A stretch of DNA of 64,000 nucleotides from Bradyrhizobium valentinum (GCF_001440405.1 NZ_LLXX01000119.1:158692-222691), one strand, 5' to 3'; positions 8,368-17,675 are shown, counted from the stretch's first letter. Notes: generated by a model not told the origin, from the sequence alone. Program-made: numbers and translations.

Positions 8368-9596
8368 GTATGCATCAAAAACACAATCGTCCCGACGATC
8401 AAGGTCGCGGCCATGAATAGCAGCACTGCAGGCAGGCCAAAGATGGTTGCCACCACGCCCGTCGTCGATTGCATCAGTGCGGCGCCGAGGAAGAATGCGA
8501 GATTGATCGCCGACAGCGCCTTGCCGGCATTCTGCGGGCCTGCGAGTTGCCGCGTCATGCCGAAGAGCAGCGGCTGCGTCGATATCGCGATGCCGATCAG
8601 GACGAACAGCGCGCCGTCGATCTGTGCCGGCACGGCTTTCACGCCGAGCAGTTCGGACAGCGGATAATGCGGGGCGCCGGCCGCCATCAGGGCGAGTAGC
8701 AACGCGGCAAAGGAATGGGTGGCGGCCAGCACTTCGCGGCGATGGCCGATGGTGCGATCGAGAATCCCCATCAGCACCGGTCCTGCGATCAAGGCGAGCG
8801 TGAACAGGCCAAGCGTATTGCCCGCCTCGATGCGGCCGAGCGCCTTGATCTCCATCAACCACGGGCCGCCCCACAATCCCCGCAGCACCAGCGAGGCCGC
8901 GAGCGACACCAGCGCCAGCGCGATCAGGCCGCGAAGCTGATACGACAGCCCGATGCGCAGCACTTCGGCCATCTGCGACAATGGCGAAGACTGATCGGCG
9001 TGCGTGGCCGGTTGTTTCGGAACCAACGCGAATACAGCGATCGCAACCACAGCGCCGAAGCCGGCGGAGATCCAGAATCCCGCGCGCCATCCCCAGAGCT
9101 CGACCACGAAAGCAAGCGGGCTCGCCGACAGCAGCATGCCGATATTGCCGATCGACAGGATGATCCCGGACCACAGGCCGAACCGCGACGCCGACATCTG
9201 CTTGGCGGCCAGCGTCATCGGGCACATCAGCATGCCCGAGGTAGCGACGCCGAGCAGGAACTGCCCGAACAGAAACCCCTCCGGCCGGGTGGCGAGCCCG
9301 GACGCCAGCGCGCCGACGATGGTTCCGGCCAGGAGGCTCAGTGAAACCGGCCGCACGCCGAAGCGATCCATCGCGGCGCCGACCGGAATCTGCGAGGCGG
9401 CGAAGGCAAAATGATAGATCGAGGTGAGGCTCGCCAGTGTCTGCGGGGCCGTAGCGAAGTCAGCCGCCATCACGTCAAGGCTGATGGCCGGAATGGTCCG
9501 CAGCAGCGTCGACAGCATGTGGCCGCAGGCCAGCGCCAGAAGCGCAAAAATCAAGACGCGGATGTTGATATCAGCGTCACCGGCCTTGCCGTCCAT
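8364..9596 (-). CDS. MFS transporter
   Basis: A 410-residue major facilitator with about 12 hydrophobic segments. The start at 9596 gives MDGKAGDADINIRVLIFALL, leading directly into the first membrane span; the frame extends to 9803 but the extra 69 residues are basic, low complexity and overlap the neighbouring gene end. A MDRFGVRP loop between spans 2 and 3 matches the MFS signature region. The C-terminus ends in the span IVGTIVFLMHT, with the stop codon inside a palindromic element. As first gene of the leftward MFS-aminotransferase-hyuB-hyuA run it probably imports the substrate of that pathway (inference). Confidence 0.85.
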   Translation of the reverse strand: MDGKAGDADINIRVLIFALLALACGHMLSTLLRTIPAISLDVMAADFATAPQTLASLTSIYHFAFAASQIPVGAAMDRFGVRPVSLSLLAGTIVGALASGLATRPEGFLFGQFLLGVATSGMLMCPMTLAAKQMSASRFGLWSGIILSIGNIGMLLSASPLAFVVELWGWRAGFWISAGFGAVVAIAVFALVPKQPATHADQSSPLSQMAEVLRIGLSYQLRGLIALALVSLAASLVLRGLWGGPWLMEIKALGRIEAGNTLGLFTLALIAGPVLMGILDRTIGHRREVLAATHSFAALLLALMAAGAPHYPLSELLGVKAVPAQIDGALFVLIGIAISTQPLLFGMTRQLAGPQNAGKALSAINLAFFLGAALMQSTTGVVATIFGLPAVLLFMAATLIVGTIVFLMHT

Positions 9597-9604
9597 GAGC
9601 CGTC

Positions 9605-9630
9605 TCGCCCCAAAAAACTGTTTGGGGCGA
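9605..9630. terminator. Strong hairpin between the CmcJ-like gene and the MFS gene
   Basis: TCGCCCCAAA and TTTGGGGCGA form a perfect 10-bp stem around a six-base loop, just upstream of the MFS start (9596) and downstream of the oxidoreductase stop (9676). There is no following T-run on the minus strand, so it is either a weak terminator or an mRNA structure at the 5' end of the MFS transcript. Confidence 0.5.
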
Positions 9631-9675
9631 GGTATCACCAATAGAGTGGGAACGCGAATCCGCCTATCGCGTCGT

Positions 9676-10521
9676 TCAGTTCCGGTGGAACACCAGTGTC
9701 CGGAGCTCGATGCTTTCGCGCGGGGCCGCATCGACGGGCGTGGTCGGGTCGGTGAAGGCAGTATGCGGCCCGAACCGCGTGCGGCCGTCGGTTGCAGAAT
9801 CATAGCACTTCAGCAGCAGCGCCTCGTCGGTCCGCATCTCCGGGATATAGTACCAGCGATGGTTCGGATTGTATTTCACGGAATAGGTCTCGCCGCTGCG
9901 GTTCGGATAGATCAGGTCGGACGCGACGAGATCGCTCGCCTCGACGGTCTGGCCGTCACACATCGCAAGCGGTGCATCGCGCAGCGGTCCCCGGATCGGC
10001 CGCCACACATTGATGACCTGCACGCGCCCCTTCAGGAGTTCGTCGGCCTCATCGGGAAGATGTTCGCGAACGCGGTTGGCGCCTGATTTATCCGTCTGGT
10101 CGATATGGACGCGCGTCGCCGGCTGGCGCGGTCCGGCGCCCCTGATATCGGCGGCCCCCTCCACCCGCTTGCGCACGGTATGGTCGAAGATGAACACGCG
10201 ATCCGCTTTCAGGGTCGCCTTCAGGAACGCTTCCACGGCGGGATAGTAGACGTTCTTCACTTCCTTATCGTCATAGAAATTCCTGACGATGGTGGGGTGG
10301 CGGACCAGCGCAAAACCTTCGCGGTCCAGAGAAAGGTTGCCGGCGATCAGGCGCGCATCGAAGATCGGGACGTTGCGCGGCTCCGGCAGCGCGGTCGATT
10401 TGGGTTCGCCCGGCGGCGGATCGAAGGCGTAGGTTCGTGGCTTTCCCGCCGTCGGCGCGAGATAGTTCACCTCGGCCGTGACGAAGGGGAGCGATTCGAG
10501 TTTTGCTTGCTGCAGGCCCAT
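9676..10521 (-). CDS. CmcJ/NvfI-family oxidoreductase (putative hydroxylase/methyltransferase)
   Basis: A 281-residue protein resembling the CmcJ/NvfI/AsaB-type non-haem iron oxygenase-like family: a VRHPTIVRNFYDD segment, a central RVHIDQTDKSG motif whose His and Asp are the usual metal pair, INVWRPIRGPLRDAPLAMCD, YNPNHRWYYIPEM, and the terminal IELRTLVFHRN. The start at 10521 (MGLQQAKLES) is preceded by GGAGACCACC; the longer frame to 10683 adds only intergenic sequence. Its substrate is unknown. It is divergent from an SDR gene with a 199-bp shared control region. Confidence 0.8.
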   Translation of the reverse strand: MGLQQAKLESLPFVTAEVNYLAPTAGKPRTYAFDPPPGEPKSTALPEPRNVPIFDARLIAGNLSLDREGFALVRHPTIVRNFYDDKEVKNVYYPAVEAFLKATLKADRVFIFDHTVRKRVEGAADIRGAGPRQPATRVHIDQTDKSGANRVREHLPDEADELLKGRVQVINVWRPIRGPLRDAPLAMCDGQTVEASDLVASDLIYPNRSGETYSVKYNPNHRWYYIPEMRTDEALLLKCYDSATDGRTRFGPHTAFTDPTTPVDAAPRESIELRTLVFHRN

Positions 10522-10720
10522 GGTGGTCTCCTGGACTCCATTGTTTGTTCTGTTTGATTTTGGCCCGGCCGCAGGGCTCCACAAGACGCTCTCCGAAAAT
10601 AGCAACGATGCCATTCGGACTGGGGCCAAACAGGAAAAATCCTTGTCTAAAGCGCCTTCCGAACCGGATAGTATTTCCGGCATTCACGGGGTCGTCATCG
10701 ACCGCGATCGGGAGAACAAC

Positions 10721-11500
10721 ATGCAAGTCACGATGAAGGACAGAGTGGCCGTCGTCACCGGCGGCAGCAAGGGAATCGGCCTCGCGGTCGCGCGGCGATT
10801 TGCGGCCTCCGGCGCCAAGGTCGCGATCCTCGCGCGCGGCGCGCAGGATCTCAAAGCCGCACGGGAACAACTCGGCAAGGAGGGCCTTGATGTCAGCGAC
10901 TATGTCTGTGACGTCTCGAAGGCATCGGACATTGCGAAGGCGCACGAGAAGATCGTCAGCGATCTCGGCCCGGTCGACATCCTCATCAACAACGCCGGCA
11001 CGGCACGGACGATGGCGTTCGAGAACATCTCCGACGAGGCCTGGCAGGAAGATCTCGACCTCAAACTGTTTGCGGCGATCCGCTTCAGCCGGCTGGTCTG
11101 GCCGGGCATGAAGGCGCGCAAATGGGGGCGCATCATCAACGTGCTCAATACCTACGCCAAGGCGCCGGCAGCGTCCTCGGCCCCGACCTCGGTATCGCGG
11201 GCGGCGGGCATGGCGCTGACCAAGGTGCTGGCGGGTGAAGGCGGCGAGCACAACATCCTGGTCAATGCCATGCTGGTCGGCCTGATCATGAGCGATCAAT
11301 GGGTGAAGCGGCACGCCGCGCAGGCGCCGGACATGGATTTCGAGGTGTTTGCCAACAACCTCGCCAAGGGCACCCCGCTGGGGCGCATCGGCACGGCGGA
11401 GGAATTCGCCAACCTGGCCTGCTTCCTCGCTTCCGATCAGGGCTCGTTCATCACCGGCACCGCCATCAATGTCGACGGCGGCCGTTCGCCGGTGGTGTAG
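10721..11500 (+). CDS. Short-chain dehydrogenase/reductase family protein, catalytic residues degenerate
   Basis: A 259-residue Rossmann protein with the cofactor loop TGGSKGIG near residue 14, a CDVSK segment, NNAG near 92, and a C-terminal GTAINVDGG. The start at 10721 follows GGGAGAACAAC; the frame continues upstream to 10478 but that part overlaps the divergent gene. The usual active site is not intact: where most SDRs have Ser and YxxxK, aligned here are NVLNTYAK and TSVSRAAG, so Tyr becomes Thr and Lys becomes Arg. It may have another activity, bind NAD(P) without classical catalysis, or belong to a divergent SDR branch. Confidence 0.85.
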   Translation: MQVTMKDRVAVVTGGSKGIGLAVARRFAASGAKVAILARGAQDLKAAREQLGKEGLDVSDYVCDVSKASDIAKAHEKIVSDLGPVDILINNAGTARTMAFENISDEAWQEDLDLKLFAAIRFSRLVWPGMKARKWGRIINVLNTYAKAPAASSAPTSVSRAAGMALTKVLAGEGGEHNILVNAMLVGLIMSDQWVKRHAAQAPDMDFEVFANNLAKGTPLGRIGTAEEFANLACFLASDQGSFITGTAINVDGGRSPVV

Positions 11501-11583
11501 GGAGCATTGCGCTGAAGGCGCGACGCGCAGCAACTGCCGCTTCTCCCTCGCCCCACGCTTGCGGGGAGAGGTTAGGCCAAACA

Positions 11584-11611
11584 AAAAGGCCCCCGTCGCC
11601 GGGGGCCTTTT
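11584..11611. terminator. Bidirectional Rho-independent terminator
   Basis: AAAAGGCCCCCG / CGGGGGCCTTTT form a 12-bp perfect stem with a TCGC loop, with a T-run on the plus side and A-run on the other. It sits between the convergent SDR gene (stop 11500) and the HU gene (stop 11620) and can end transcription from both sides. Confidence 0.92.
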
Positions 11612-11619
11612 CGCTTTTC

Positions 11620-11919
11620 TTAAACCGCGTCCTTGGCGGCCTTGACCGGGCGGGCCCGGACGATCTTGCGGGCCGGCTTGGCCTTGAACATCATTTCCTC
11701 GCCCGTGAAGGGGTTGGTGCCCTTCCGAGCCTTGGTCGCGGGCTTCTTGACCACGACGAACTTCGCGAAGCCGGGGACGAGGAATACCCCGTTCTTCTTG
11801 AGCTCCTTGTGGCCAACGTCAACGAGCGTGTCCATCACGTTCTTGACTTCCTTCTTCGAAACTTCGGTGGTGGTCGCGATCTTCTCGATGAGCTGCGACT
11901 TAGACATTTGGGTAGCCAT
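11620..11919 (-). CDS. hup: HU-family DNA-binding protein
   Basis: A 99-residue nucleoid protein. It starts MATQMSKSQLIEKIATTTEVSKKEVKN, the dimerisation helices, followed by VPGFAKFVVVKKPATKARKGTNPFTGEE, the beta-arm region with the Asn-Pro dipeptide that intercalates in DNA (NPFTGEE). The C-terminus is extended by a Lys/Arg/Ala-rich tail (PARKIVRARPVKAAKD), as in several alphaproteobacterial HU proteins. A typical monocistronic gene with a strong terminator behind it. It has no functional link with its neighbours. Confidence 0.95.
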   Translation of the reverse strand: MATQMSKSQLIEKIATTTEVSKKEVKNVMDTLVDVGHKELKKNGVFLVPGFAKFVVVKKPATKARKGTNPFTGEEMMFKAKPARKIVRARPVKAAKDAV

Positions 11920-12345
11920 GGTTGCTCCATTGATTCTGGCACAGGCGACGATATGGCGGAAACCGCCTAAAAAACAGGGTTTCCGACATTCTGCACAGCT
12001 ATCTCGCTAGTCGAGTTGCACTGATTCGTCCAATTTTGGCTGGTTTTTTGGCTTCCGGAGCCGCCGGACCCTGTTTTTAAGGGCTTTGAGACGCCTTATC
12101 CGGGCGCTTTCCCCGCAATCTCAGACTGCGCCCCTGCCTCCGCCTCTATTCTGGCGAGCTCTGATCTTTGCGCCGGTGCACCAAAATGAGCAGGCTGAAC
12201 AGGCGGTGAGCACGTTGTTTTCAGAAAGGATTTTCCGCTTCGCCCCGCGATTAGAAAATGACTCGCGTTCGCCTTCCAGCGTAACATCGGTCTCAAGGCG
12301 GACGTCTGAATGGTCCGCCATCAATATTGTGTTCGGAGACTTCGC
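11920..12345. promoter_or_regulatory. Intergenic region between HU and the ABC operon, with an inverted repeat
   Basis: 426 bp without a convincing gene. It must hold the HU promoter (leftward) and the ABC operon promoter (rightward). Near its right end GGCGGAC at 12297-12303 and GTCCGCC at 12313-12319 form a 7-bp inverted repeat with 9-bp spacer about 27 bp before the binding-protein start; this could be an operator or leader hairpin. Several T-rich stretches around 12035-12080 are otherwise unexplained. Confidence 0.45.
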
Positions 12346-13962
12346 ATGGATTTGACGCGCCTTGAGATCAATCGTCGCACCGCGCTGCTGACGTCGGCGG
12401 CCATCGCGGCCAACGTGATCAATCCAATGCGGGCCTTTGCGCAGGAAACGCCGCGCAAGGGCGGCGTGTTCAATGTCCACTACGCCGCCGAGCAGCGCCA
12501 GCTCAACCCAAGCATTCAGGCTTCCACCGGCGTCTACATCATCGGCGGCAAGATCCAGGAGAACCTCGTCGATCTCGACGCCAACGGCCAACCGGTCGGC
12601 GTGCTCGCCGAAAGCTGGGAAGCCTCGCCTGACGGCAAGACCGTAACCTTCAAGCTGCGCCAGGGCGTCACGTGGCACGATGGCAAGCCGTTCACCTCGG
12701 CCGACGTCGAATTCACCGCCATGAACATGTGGAAGAAGATCCTCAATTACGGATCGACGTTGCAGCTCTTCCTGACCGAGGTCGAGACGCCGGACGCGCA
12801 GACCGCGATCTTCAAGTATGAGCGGCCGATGCCGCTGAACCTCCTGCTCCGCGCCCTGCCCGATCTCGGCTATGTCTCGGCCAAGCACCTCTATGAGAGC
12901 GGCGACATCCGCCAGAACCCGACAAATCTTTCGCCGGTCGGCACCGGCCCCTTCAAGTTCGTCAAATATGAGCGCGGGCAATACATCATCGCCGACCGCA
13001 ATCCAGATTACTGGCGTCCCAATGCGCCCTATCTCGATCGCATCGTCTGGCGCGTGATCACCGATCGCGCATCAGCGGCGGCGCAAATGGAAGCCGGCGA
13101 ACTTCATTACGCTCCATTCTCAAGCCTGACGATCTCGGACCTCGCGCGGCTCGGCAAGGACAAGCGGTTCATCGTTTCCACCAAGGGCAATGAAGGCAAC
13201 GCCCGCACCAACACGCTGGAGTTCAACTTTCGTCGCAAGGAATTGTCCGACATCAAGGTTCGCCGGGCGATCGCGCATGCGATCAACGTGCCGTTCTTCA
13301 TCGACAATTTCCTCGGCGATTTCGCAAAACTCGGCACCGGGCCGATCCCCTCGACCTCGGCCGATTTCTACCCGGGTGCGAACACGCCGCAATATCCTTA
13401 CGACAAGGCCAAGGCGGCCGCGCTGCTCGACGAAGCCGGCTTCAAGGCAGGCCGCGGCGGCACGCGCTTCTCGCTGAAGCTATTGCCCGCCCCCTGGGGC
13501 GAGGACATCTCGCTGTGGTCGACCTTCATCCAGCAATCGCTCGGCGAGATCGGCATTCCCGTCGAGATCGTGCGCAACGATGGCGGCGGCTTCCTCAAGC
13601 AGGTCTATGACGAGCACGCTTTCGATATCGCCACCGGCTGGCACCAGTACCGCAACGATCCCGCCGTCTCGACCACGGTCTGGTACCGCTCCGGCCAGCC
13701 CAAGGGCGCGCCCTGGACCAATCAATGGGGCTGGGAAGACAAGAACGTCGACAAGACCATCGATGATGCCGCGACCGAAGTCGATCCGGCCAAGCGCAAG
13801 GCGCTCTATGCCCAGTTCGTCAAGGAAGTGAACACGGAGCTGCCGGTCTGGATGCCGATCGAGCAGATTTTCGTCACCACCATTACGGCAAAGGCGCGCA
13901 ACCATTCCAATACGCCGCGCTGGGGCTCGGCGAGCTGGCACGATCTTTGGCTTTCGGCTTAG
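12346..13962 (+). CDS. ABC transporter substrate-binding protein, family 5 (peptide/opine/nickel type)
   Basis: A 538-residue periplasmic receptor. The start at 12346 gives MDLTRLEINRRTALL, a twin-arginine-like signal (NRRTALLTSA) ending near AFAQE; an earlier in-frame ATG at 12310 would only add 12 residues. Mature motifs include LAESWEASPDGKTVTFKLRQGVTWHDGKPFTSADVEFT, the SBP_bac_5 signature, and PVGTGPFKFVKYERG. It is the first gene of an operon with two permeases and a double ATPase and determines its specificity, which is not readable; dipeptide-type families also carry glutathione, opines and sugars. Confidence 0.93.
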   Translation: MDLTRLEINRRTALLTSAAIAANVINPMRAFAQETPRKGGVFNVHYAAEQRQLNPSIQASTGVYIIGGKIQENLVDLDANGQPVGVLAESWEASPDGKTVTFKLRQGVTWHDGKPFTSADVEFTAMNMWKKILNYGSTLQLFLTEVETPDAQTAIFKYERPMPLNLLLRALPDLGYVSAKHLYESGDIRQNPTNLSPVGTGPFKFVKYERGQYIIADRNPDYWRPNAPYLDRIVWRVITDRASAAAQMEAGELHYAPFSSLTISDLARLGKDKRFIVSTKGNEGNARTNTLEFNFRRKELSDIKVRRAIAHAINVPFFIDNFLGDFAKLGTGPIPSTSADFYPGANTPQYPYDKAKAAALLDEAGFKAGRGGTRFSLKLLPAPWGEDISLWSTFIQQSLGEIGIPVEIVRNDGGGFLKQVYDEHAFDIATGWHQYRNDPAVSTTVWYRSGQPKGAPWTNQWGWEDKNVDKTIDDAATEVDPAKRKALYAQFVKEVNTELPVWMPIEQIFVTTITAKARNHSNTPRWGSASWHDLWLSA

Positions 13963-14051
13963 AGCATGATCCGAAAAAGGGGGCACCGGTTTTCCGAAGA
14001 GATCATGCTCAGACAAAAACCAGAGCGGGATGACGAAAGTCATCGCGCTCT
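13962..14051. repeat. Two adjacent stem-loops (dispersed intergenic repeat)
   Basis: GAGCATGATC at 13962-13971 pairs with GATCATGCTC at 14001-14010, and a second hairpin spans 14022-14051 (AGAGCGGGATGAC with GTCATCGCGCTCT, one mismatch). The pattern is that of a common intergenic repeat of Bradyrhizobium-type genomes. It stands between the binding protein and the first permease, a position where hairpins commonly stabilise the upstream mRNA so that the receptor is made in excess (inference). Confidence 0.8.
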
Positions 14052-14077
14052 AAATCGATATCCGCCAAGATAGATCT

Positions 14078-15055
14078 ATGCGCATCCTCGGCCTTGCGGG
14101 GCGGCGGCTCGCCGCCTCGATCCCGACCCTTATCCTGATCCTGATCGGCGTGTTTCTGCTGCTGCAGTTCGCGCCGGGCGACACCGTCGACGCCATGATG
14201 GCGCAGATGGGCGGCGGCGACGCCGCAACCGCCAAGGAGCTGCGCAAATTCTACGAGCTCGACCTCTCGATCCCGGTCCAGCTCGGCAACTACCTCTGGC
14301 GCCTGGTGCGGCTCGATCTCGGCTTCTCCTCGATCTACGGCAAGCCGGTGGCGTCAGTTATTCTTGAGCGGCTGCCGCCGACCATCCTGTTGATGACCGC
14401 GTCGCTGTCCTTTGCGTTCTTCTTCGGCCTCGTGTTCGGCGTGATCGCCGCCCGCGGCGTCAACCGCTGGCCGGACACGCTGATCTCCACCCTGGGCCTG
14501 ATCTTCTACGCGACGCCCTCGTTCTGGTTCGGGCTGATGGCCATCGTGGTGTTCTCGGTTTACCTGCAGTGGCTGCCGCCGGGCGGCTTCGAGGATATCG
14601 GCACGGTGCGGACCGGCATCTGGCGCGTCCTCGATATCGCAAGCCATCTGGTCCTGCCGACGCTCACCCTCGGGCTGATCTTCCTCGCCATTTACTTACG
14701 CATCATGCGCGCCTCGATGTTGGAGGTGCTCAATCTTGACTACGTCCGCACCGCGCGCGCCAAGGGACTGGACGAGACCCGCGTGGTGACGCGGCACGTG
14801 CTGCGCAACGCTCTGCTGCCGATGGTGACGCTGATCGGGCTGCAGGCCGGCACCATGCTCGGCGGATCGGTGGTGGTCGAAAGCGTGTTCTCGCTGCCGG
14901 GCCTCGGACGGCTCGCCTATGAATCGGTGGTGCAGCGCGACCTGAATACGCTGCTCGGAATCGTATTCGTCTCGGCGCTGCTCGTGATATCAGTGAACTT
15001 CGTCGTCGATCTCATCTATGCGCGGCTCGATCCGCGCATCACGGCGGGAGGCTGA
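14078..15055 (+). CDS. ABC transporter permease, DppB type
   Basis: A 325-residue inner-membrane permease with an N-terminal span followed by a periplasmic loop carrying FAPGDTVDAM (equivalent of the DppB PGDP region), then five further spans. The cytoplasmic EAA loop that touches the ATPase is recognisable as YVRTARAKGLDETRVVTRHVLRNALLPMV. It pairs with the DppC-type permease that starts 4 bp after its stop. Confidence 0.95.
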   Translation: MRILGLAGRRLAASIPTLILILIGVFLLLQFAPGDTVDAMMAQMGGGDAATAKELRKFYELDLSIPVQLGNYLWRLVRLDLGFSSIYGKPVASVILERLPPTILLMTASLSFAFFFGLVFGVIAARGVNRWPDTLISTLGLIFYATPSFWFGLMAIVVFSVYLQWLPPGGFEDIGTVRTGIWRVLDIASHLVLPTLTLGLIFLAIYLRIMRASMLEVLNLDYVRTARAKGLDETRVVTRHVLRNALLPMVTLIGLQAGTMLGGSVVVESVFSLPGLGRLAYESVVQRDLNTLLGIVFVSALLVISVNFVVDLIYARLDPRITAGG

Positions 15056-15059
15056 CGCC

Positions 15060-15890
15060 ATGGATGCGGTCAAGCGCTATTTCCGAAGCCCCGCCGCCGT
15101 CGCCGGCCTGATTCTGCTGTTGATCGTGATCGCAATGGCGGTCTCGGCCGGCTGGTTCTATCCGCGCGATCCCCTGGCGCTTGCCGGCCGGCCGCTGGTC
15201 TGGCCGTTCTCCAACCCGCGCTTCCTGCTCGGCACCGACAATTCCGGCCGCGACATCGCCGCGCAGATCTTTTATGGCGCGCGGATATCGCTTTTGATCG
15301 GCGGCGTCGCCACCGCGATCGCGATTCTGATCGGCATCCTGGTCGGCGCCTTCGCCGGCTATTACGGCGGCTGGGTCGACAATGTGCTGATGCGGATCAC
15401 CGAGGCGTTTCAGACCCTGCCGAACTTCGTGCTGCTGCTGGTACTGGTCGCGGTGTTCGGCTCGACGCTGACGACCGTCACCATCGCCGTCGGCGTGGTG
15501 TCGTGGCCGGCGCCGGCGCGGCTGACGCGCGCCGAGTTCCTGTCCTTGCGCAACCGCGAATTCGTGCAGGCCGGGCGGACGCTCGGCATGAAAAACATCC
15601 AGCTCATCTTTGGCGAGATCCTGCCCAATGCGCTGCCGCCGGTCATCGTCTATGCCAGCGTCGTGATGGCGGTCGCGATCCTGCTCGAAAGCGCTCTCGC
15701 CTTCCTGCGGCTCTCCGATCCCAACGTGGCGTCATGGGGCAACCTGATCGGCCTCGGCCGCGACGTGCTGCGGGTGCAGTGGTACGTCTCGGCGATCCCT
15801 GGCATCGCCATCCTCGTCACCGTGCTCGCGGTGTCACTGGTCGGCCAGGGTCTCAACGACGCGCTCAACCCGAGGCTCAAGGGCCGATGA
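15060..15890 (+). CDS. ABC transporter permease, DppC type
   Basis: A 276-residue permease. The start at 15060 ([14 protein letters not shown]) is chosen because it follows the upstream stop by 4 bp and leads straight into the N-terminal span; a longer frame begins inside dppB. Family motifs are [24 protein letters not shown] and the EAA loop with [27 protein letters not shown]. The stop overlaps the start of the ATPase gene as ATGA. Confidence 0.95.
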   Translation: MDAVKRYFRSPAAVAGLILLLIVIAMAVSAGWFYPRDPLALAGRPLVWPFSNPRFLLGTDNSGRDIAAQIFYGARISLLIGGVATAIAILIGILVGAFAGYYGGWVDNVLMRITEAFQTLPNFVLLLVLVAVFGSTLTTVTIAVGVVSWPAPARLTRAEFLSLRNREFVQAGRTLGMKNIQLIFGEILPNALPPVIVYASVVMAVAILLESALAFLRLSDPNVASWGNLIGLGRDVLRVQWYVSAIPGIAILVTVLAVSLVGQGLNDALNPRLKGR

Positions 15891-17518
15891 GCGGGAAAGA
15901 AACCATCCTCTCGCTCGATCGCCTGAGTGTCCGCCTGCCCCGCGGCGCCGACCGGACGCATGCGCTCAGGGATGTGTCGCTGGAAATCGCTTCCAACGAA
16001 ATCCTCTGCGTGGTCGGCGAATCCGGTTCCGGCAAGTCGATGATGGCGAATGCCGTCATGCGGCTGTTGCCCAATGAAGTGACGATCGACAGCGGGCGGG
16101 TGATGTTCGAGGGCCGCGACCTCTGCGCGGCACCTGTTGCTGAAATGCGCGAAGTGCGCGGAGCCGGCATTGCGATGATCTTCCAGGAGCCGATGACGGC
16201 GCTCAACCCGCTCCGCACCATCGGCGACCAGATCGCCGAGATGTTTTCGATCCACACCGGATTGTCGAAAGCCGAGATCAATACGCGGGTGCTGGCGCTG
16301 CTGGCGGACGTACGCATTCCAGATCCCAAGGTTGCGGCGAAGGCCTATCCGCATGAGCTCTCCGGCGGCCAGCGCCAGCGCGCCATGATCGCGATGGCGC
16401 TGGCGCTCGATCCAAAGCTGCTGATCGCCGACGAGCCGACGACGGCGCTCGACGTCACAACGCAGGCGCAGATATTAAAACTGATCCGCGACCTGCAGCA
16501 GCGCCGCAAGACCGCCGTCATGTTCATCACCCATGATTTCGGCGTGGTCGCCGAGATCGCCGACCGCGTGGTGGTGATGCAGCACGGCGTCATCGTCGAA
16601 CAGGGAACGGCTTCTGACGTGCTGCACCATCCGCAACATGCCTATACCAAACAGCTCATCGCCGCCGTCCCGCCGCTGAAGGCACCGCCACCCCGCGCGC
16701 TCGCGGCCGACAACATCCTGACGATCACGGATGTCTCGAAGACCTACCGCACCGGCGGCTTTCTTGGACGCGGCGCGCGGGTGACGCCGGCCGTCAAGAA
16801 CGTCTCGCTCAACCTGCCGCGCGGCGCCACGCTCGGCATCGTCGGCGAATCCGGCTCCGGCAAGTCGACGCTGGCGCGCTGCATCGTGCGGCTGATCGAT
16901 CCGGATGCCGGATCGATCGTGCTCGACGGCAGCGACTGGGCGAAGATGCCGCGCGAAAAAGTCCGCCGCGAGACGCGCCATATCCAGATGGTGTTTCAGG
17001 ACCCGTTTGCCTCGCTCAATCCGCGCCGCAAGGCGGCCGAGCTGGTGGCGCAAGGCCCGATCGTGCATGGTACGCGGCGGGCGGAGGCGATTGCGGATGC
17101 GAAGGAGCTGTTTTCGCTGGTCGGGCTCGATCCTTCCTCCGCCGACCGCTATCCGCATGAGTTCTCCGGCGGCCAGCGCCAGCGCATCGGGCTGGCGCGG
17201 GCGCTGGCGCTGAAGCCGGACGTGCTGGTGGCGGACGAGCCGGTGTCGGCGCTCGACGTCTCCGTGCAGGCGCAGGTGCTGAAGCTGCTGGCCGAACTGC
17301 GCGCGCGACTGGGACTCTCCATCGTGTTCATCACGCATGACCTGCGCGTTGCCGCGCAGATCTGCGATCTCGTCGCCGTGATGAAGGATGGCGCGGTAGT
17401 GGAGCACGGGCTGGCGGGCGAGGTGTTCGGCAACCCGCAGCATCCGTACACGCAGGCGCTGCTCGATTCCATCCCCGGCGGGGAATTTGCGAGAGAGCAT
17501 GATACGGAGATGGTGTAG
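15887..17518 (+). CDS. ABC transporter double ATP-binding protein (DppD-DppF fusion)
   Basis: A 543-residue protein with two complete nucleotide-binding domains. Domain 1 has Walker [13 protein letters not shown], signature [11 protein letters not shown] and Walker B LLIADEP; domain 2 has [27 protein letters not shown] and [11 protein letters not shown]. The linker (around residues 265-280) contains KAPPPRAL. The start at 15887 overlaps the dppC stop (ATGA). Most peptide importers use two separate ATPases; here both are fused, so one gene completes the transporter. The frame extends far upstream to 15503 but that part is a shadow of the permease. Confidence 0.95.
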   Translation: MSGKETILSLDRLSVRLPRGADRTHALRDVSLEIASNEILCVVGESGSGKSMMANAVMRLLPNEVTIDSGRVMFEGRDLCAAPVAEMREVRGAGIAMIFQEPMTALNPLRTIGDQIAEMFSIHTGLSKAEINTRVLALLADVRIPDPKVAAKAYPHELSGGQRQRAMIAMALALDPKLLIADEPTTALDVTTQAQILKLIRDLQQRRKTAVMFITHDFGVVAEIADRVVVMQHGVIVEQGTASDVLHHPQHAYTKQLIAAVPPLKAPPPRALAADNILTITDVSKTYRTGGFLGRGARVTPAVKNVSLNLPRGATLGIVGESGSGKSTLARCIVRLIDPDAGSIVLDGSDWAKMPREKVRRETRHIQMVFQDPFASLNPRRKAAELVAQGPIVHGTRRAEAIADAKELFSLVGLDPSSADRYPHEFSGGQRQRIGLARALALKPDVLVADEPVSALDVSVQAQVLKLLAELRARLGLSIVFITHDLRVAAQICDLVAVMKDGAVVEHGLAGEVFGNPQHPYTQALLDSIPGGEFAREHDTEMV

Positions 17519-17529
17519 CTCCCGCGGCG

Positions 17530-17675
17530 GCGGTGCAGCTCCCTCTCCCCGCCCTTCGCGGGGAGAGGGTTGGGGTGAGGGGCTGCCTCAACGCACTCCA
17601 ACTCTCATTCGGATTCGCGGAGAGAGCCCCTCACCCCGACCCTCTCCCCGCAAGAGCGGGGCGAGGGAGAAGTGC
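17530..17675. repeat. Palindromic intergenic repeat
   Basis: Two inverted arms rich in CCCTCTCCCCGC and GCGGGGAGAGGG, each with an internal hairpin (for example CTCCCCGCCCTTCGCGGGGAG), around a non-palindromic centre. It lies between convergent genes. A related fragment (CTCCCTCGCCCCACGCTTG, then CGGGGAGAGG) occurs at about 11541-11572 downstream of the SDR gene. Confidence 0.8.

Noticed and set aside
8179-9225. A 348-codon minus-strand frame overlapping the MFS gene
   Set aside because: Out-of-frame shadow that reads through palindromic element copy 3 into the aminotransferase start; no family features.
10271-11584. A 437-codon minus-strand frame opposite the SDR
   Set aside because: Antisense to a recognisable Rossmann protein and without motif; the last part merely runs into the CmcJ-like gene out of frame.
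12121-12981. A 286-codon minus-strand frame opposite the first peptide receptor
   Set aside because: Shadow frame; the plus strand encodes a typical family 5 binding protein with signal peptide.
17530-17675. Repeat considered as a CRISPR-like unit
   Set aside because: Only two inverted arms, not direct repeats with spacers; it matches the layout of the other intergenic palindromes.
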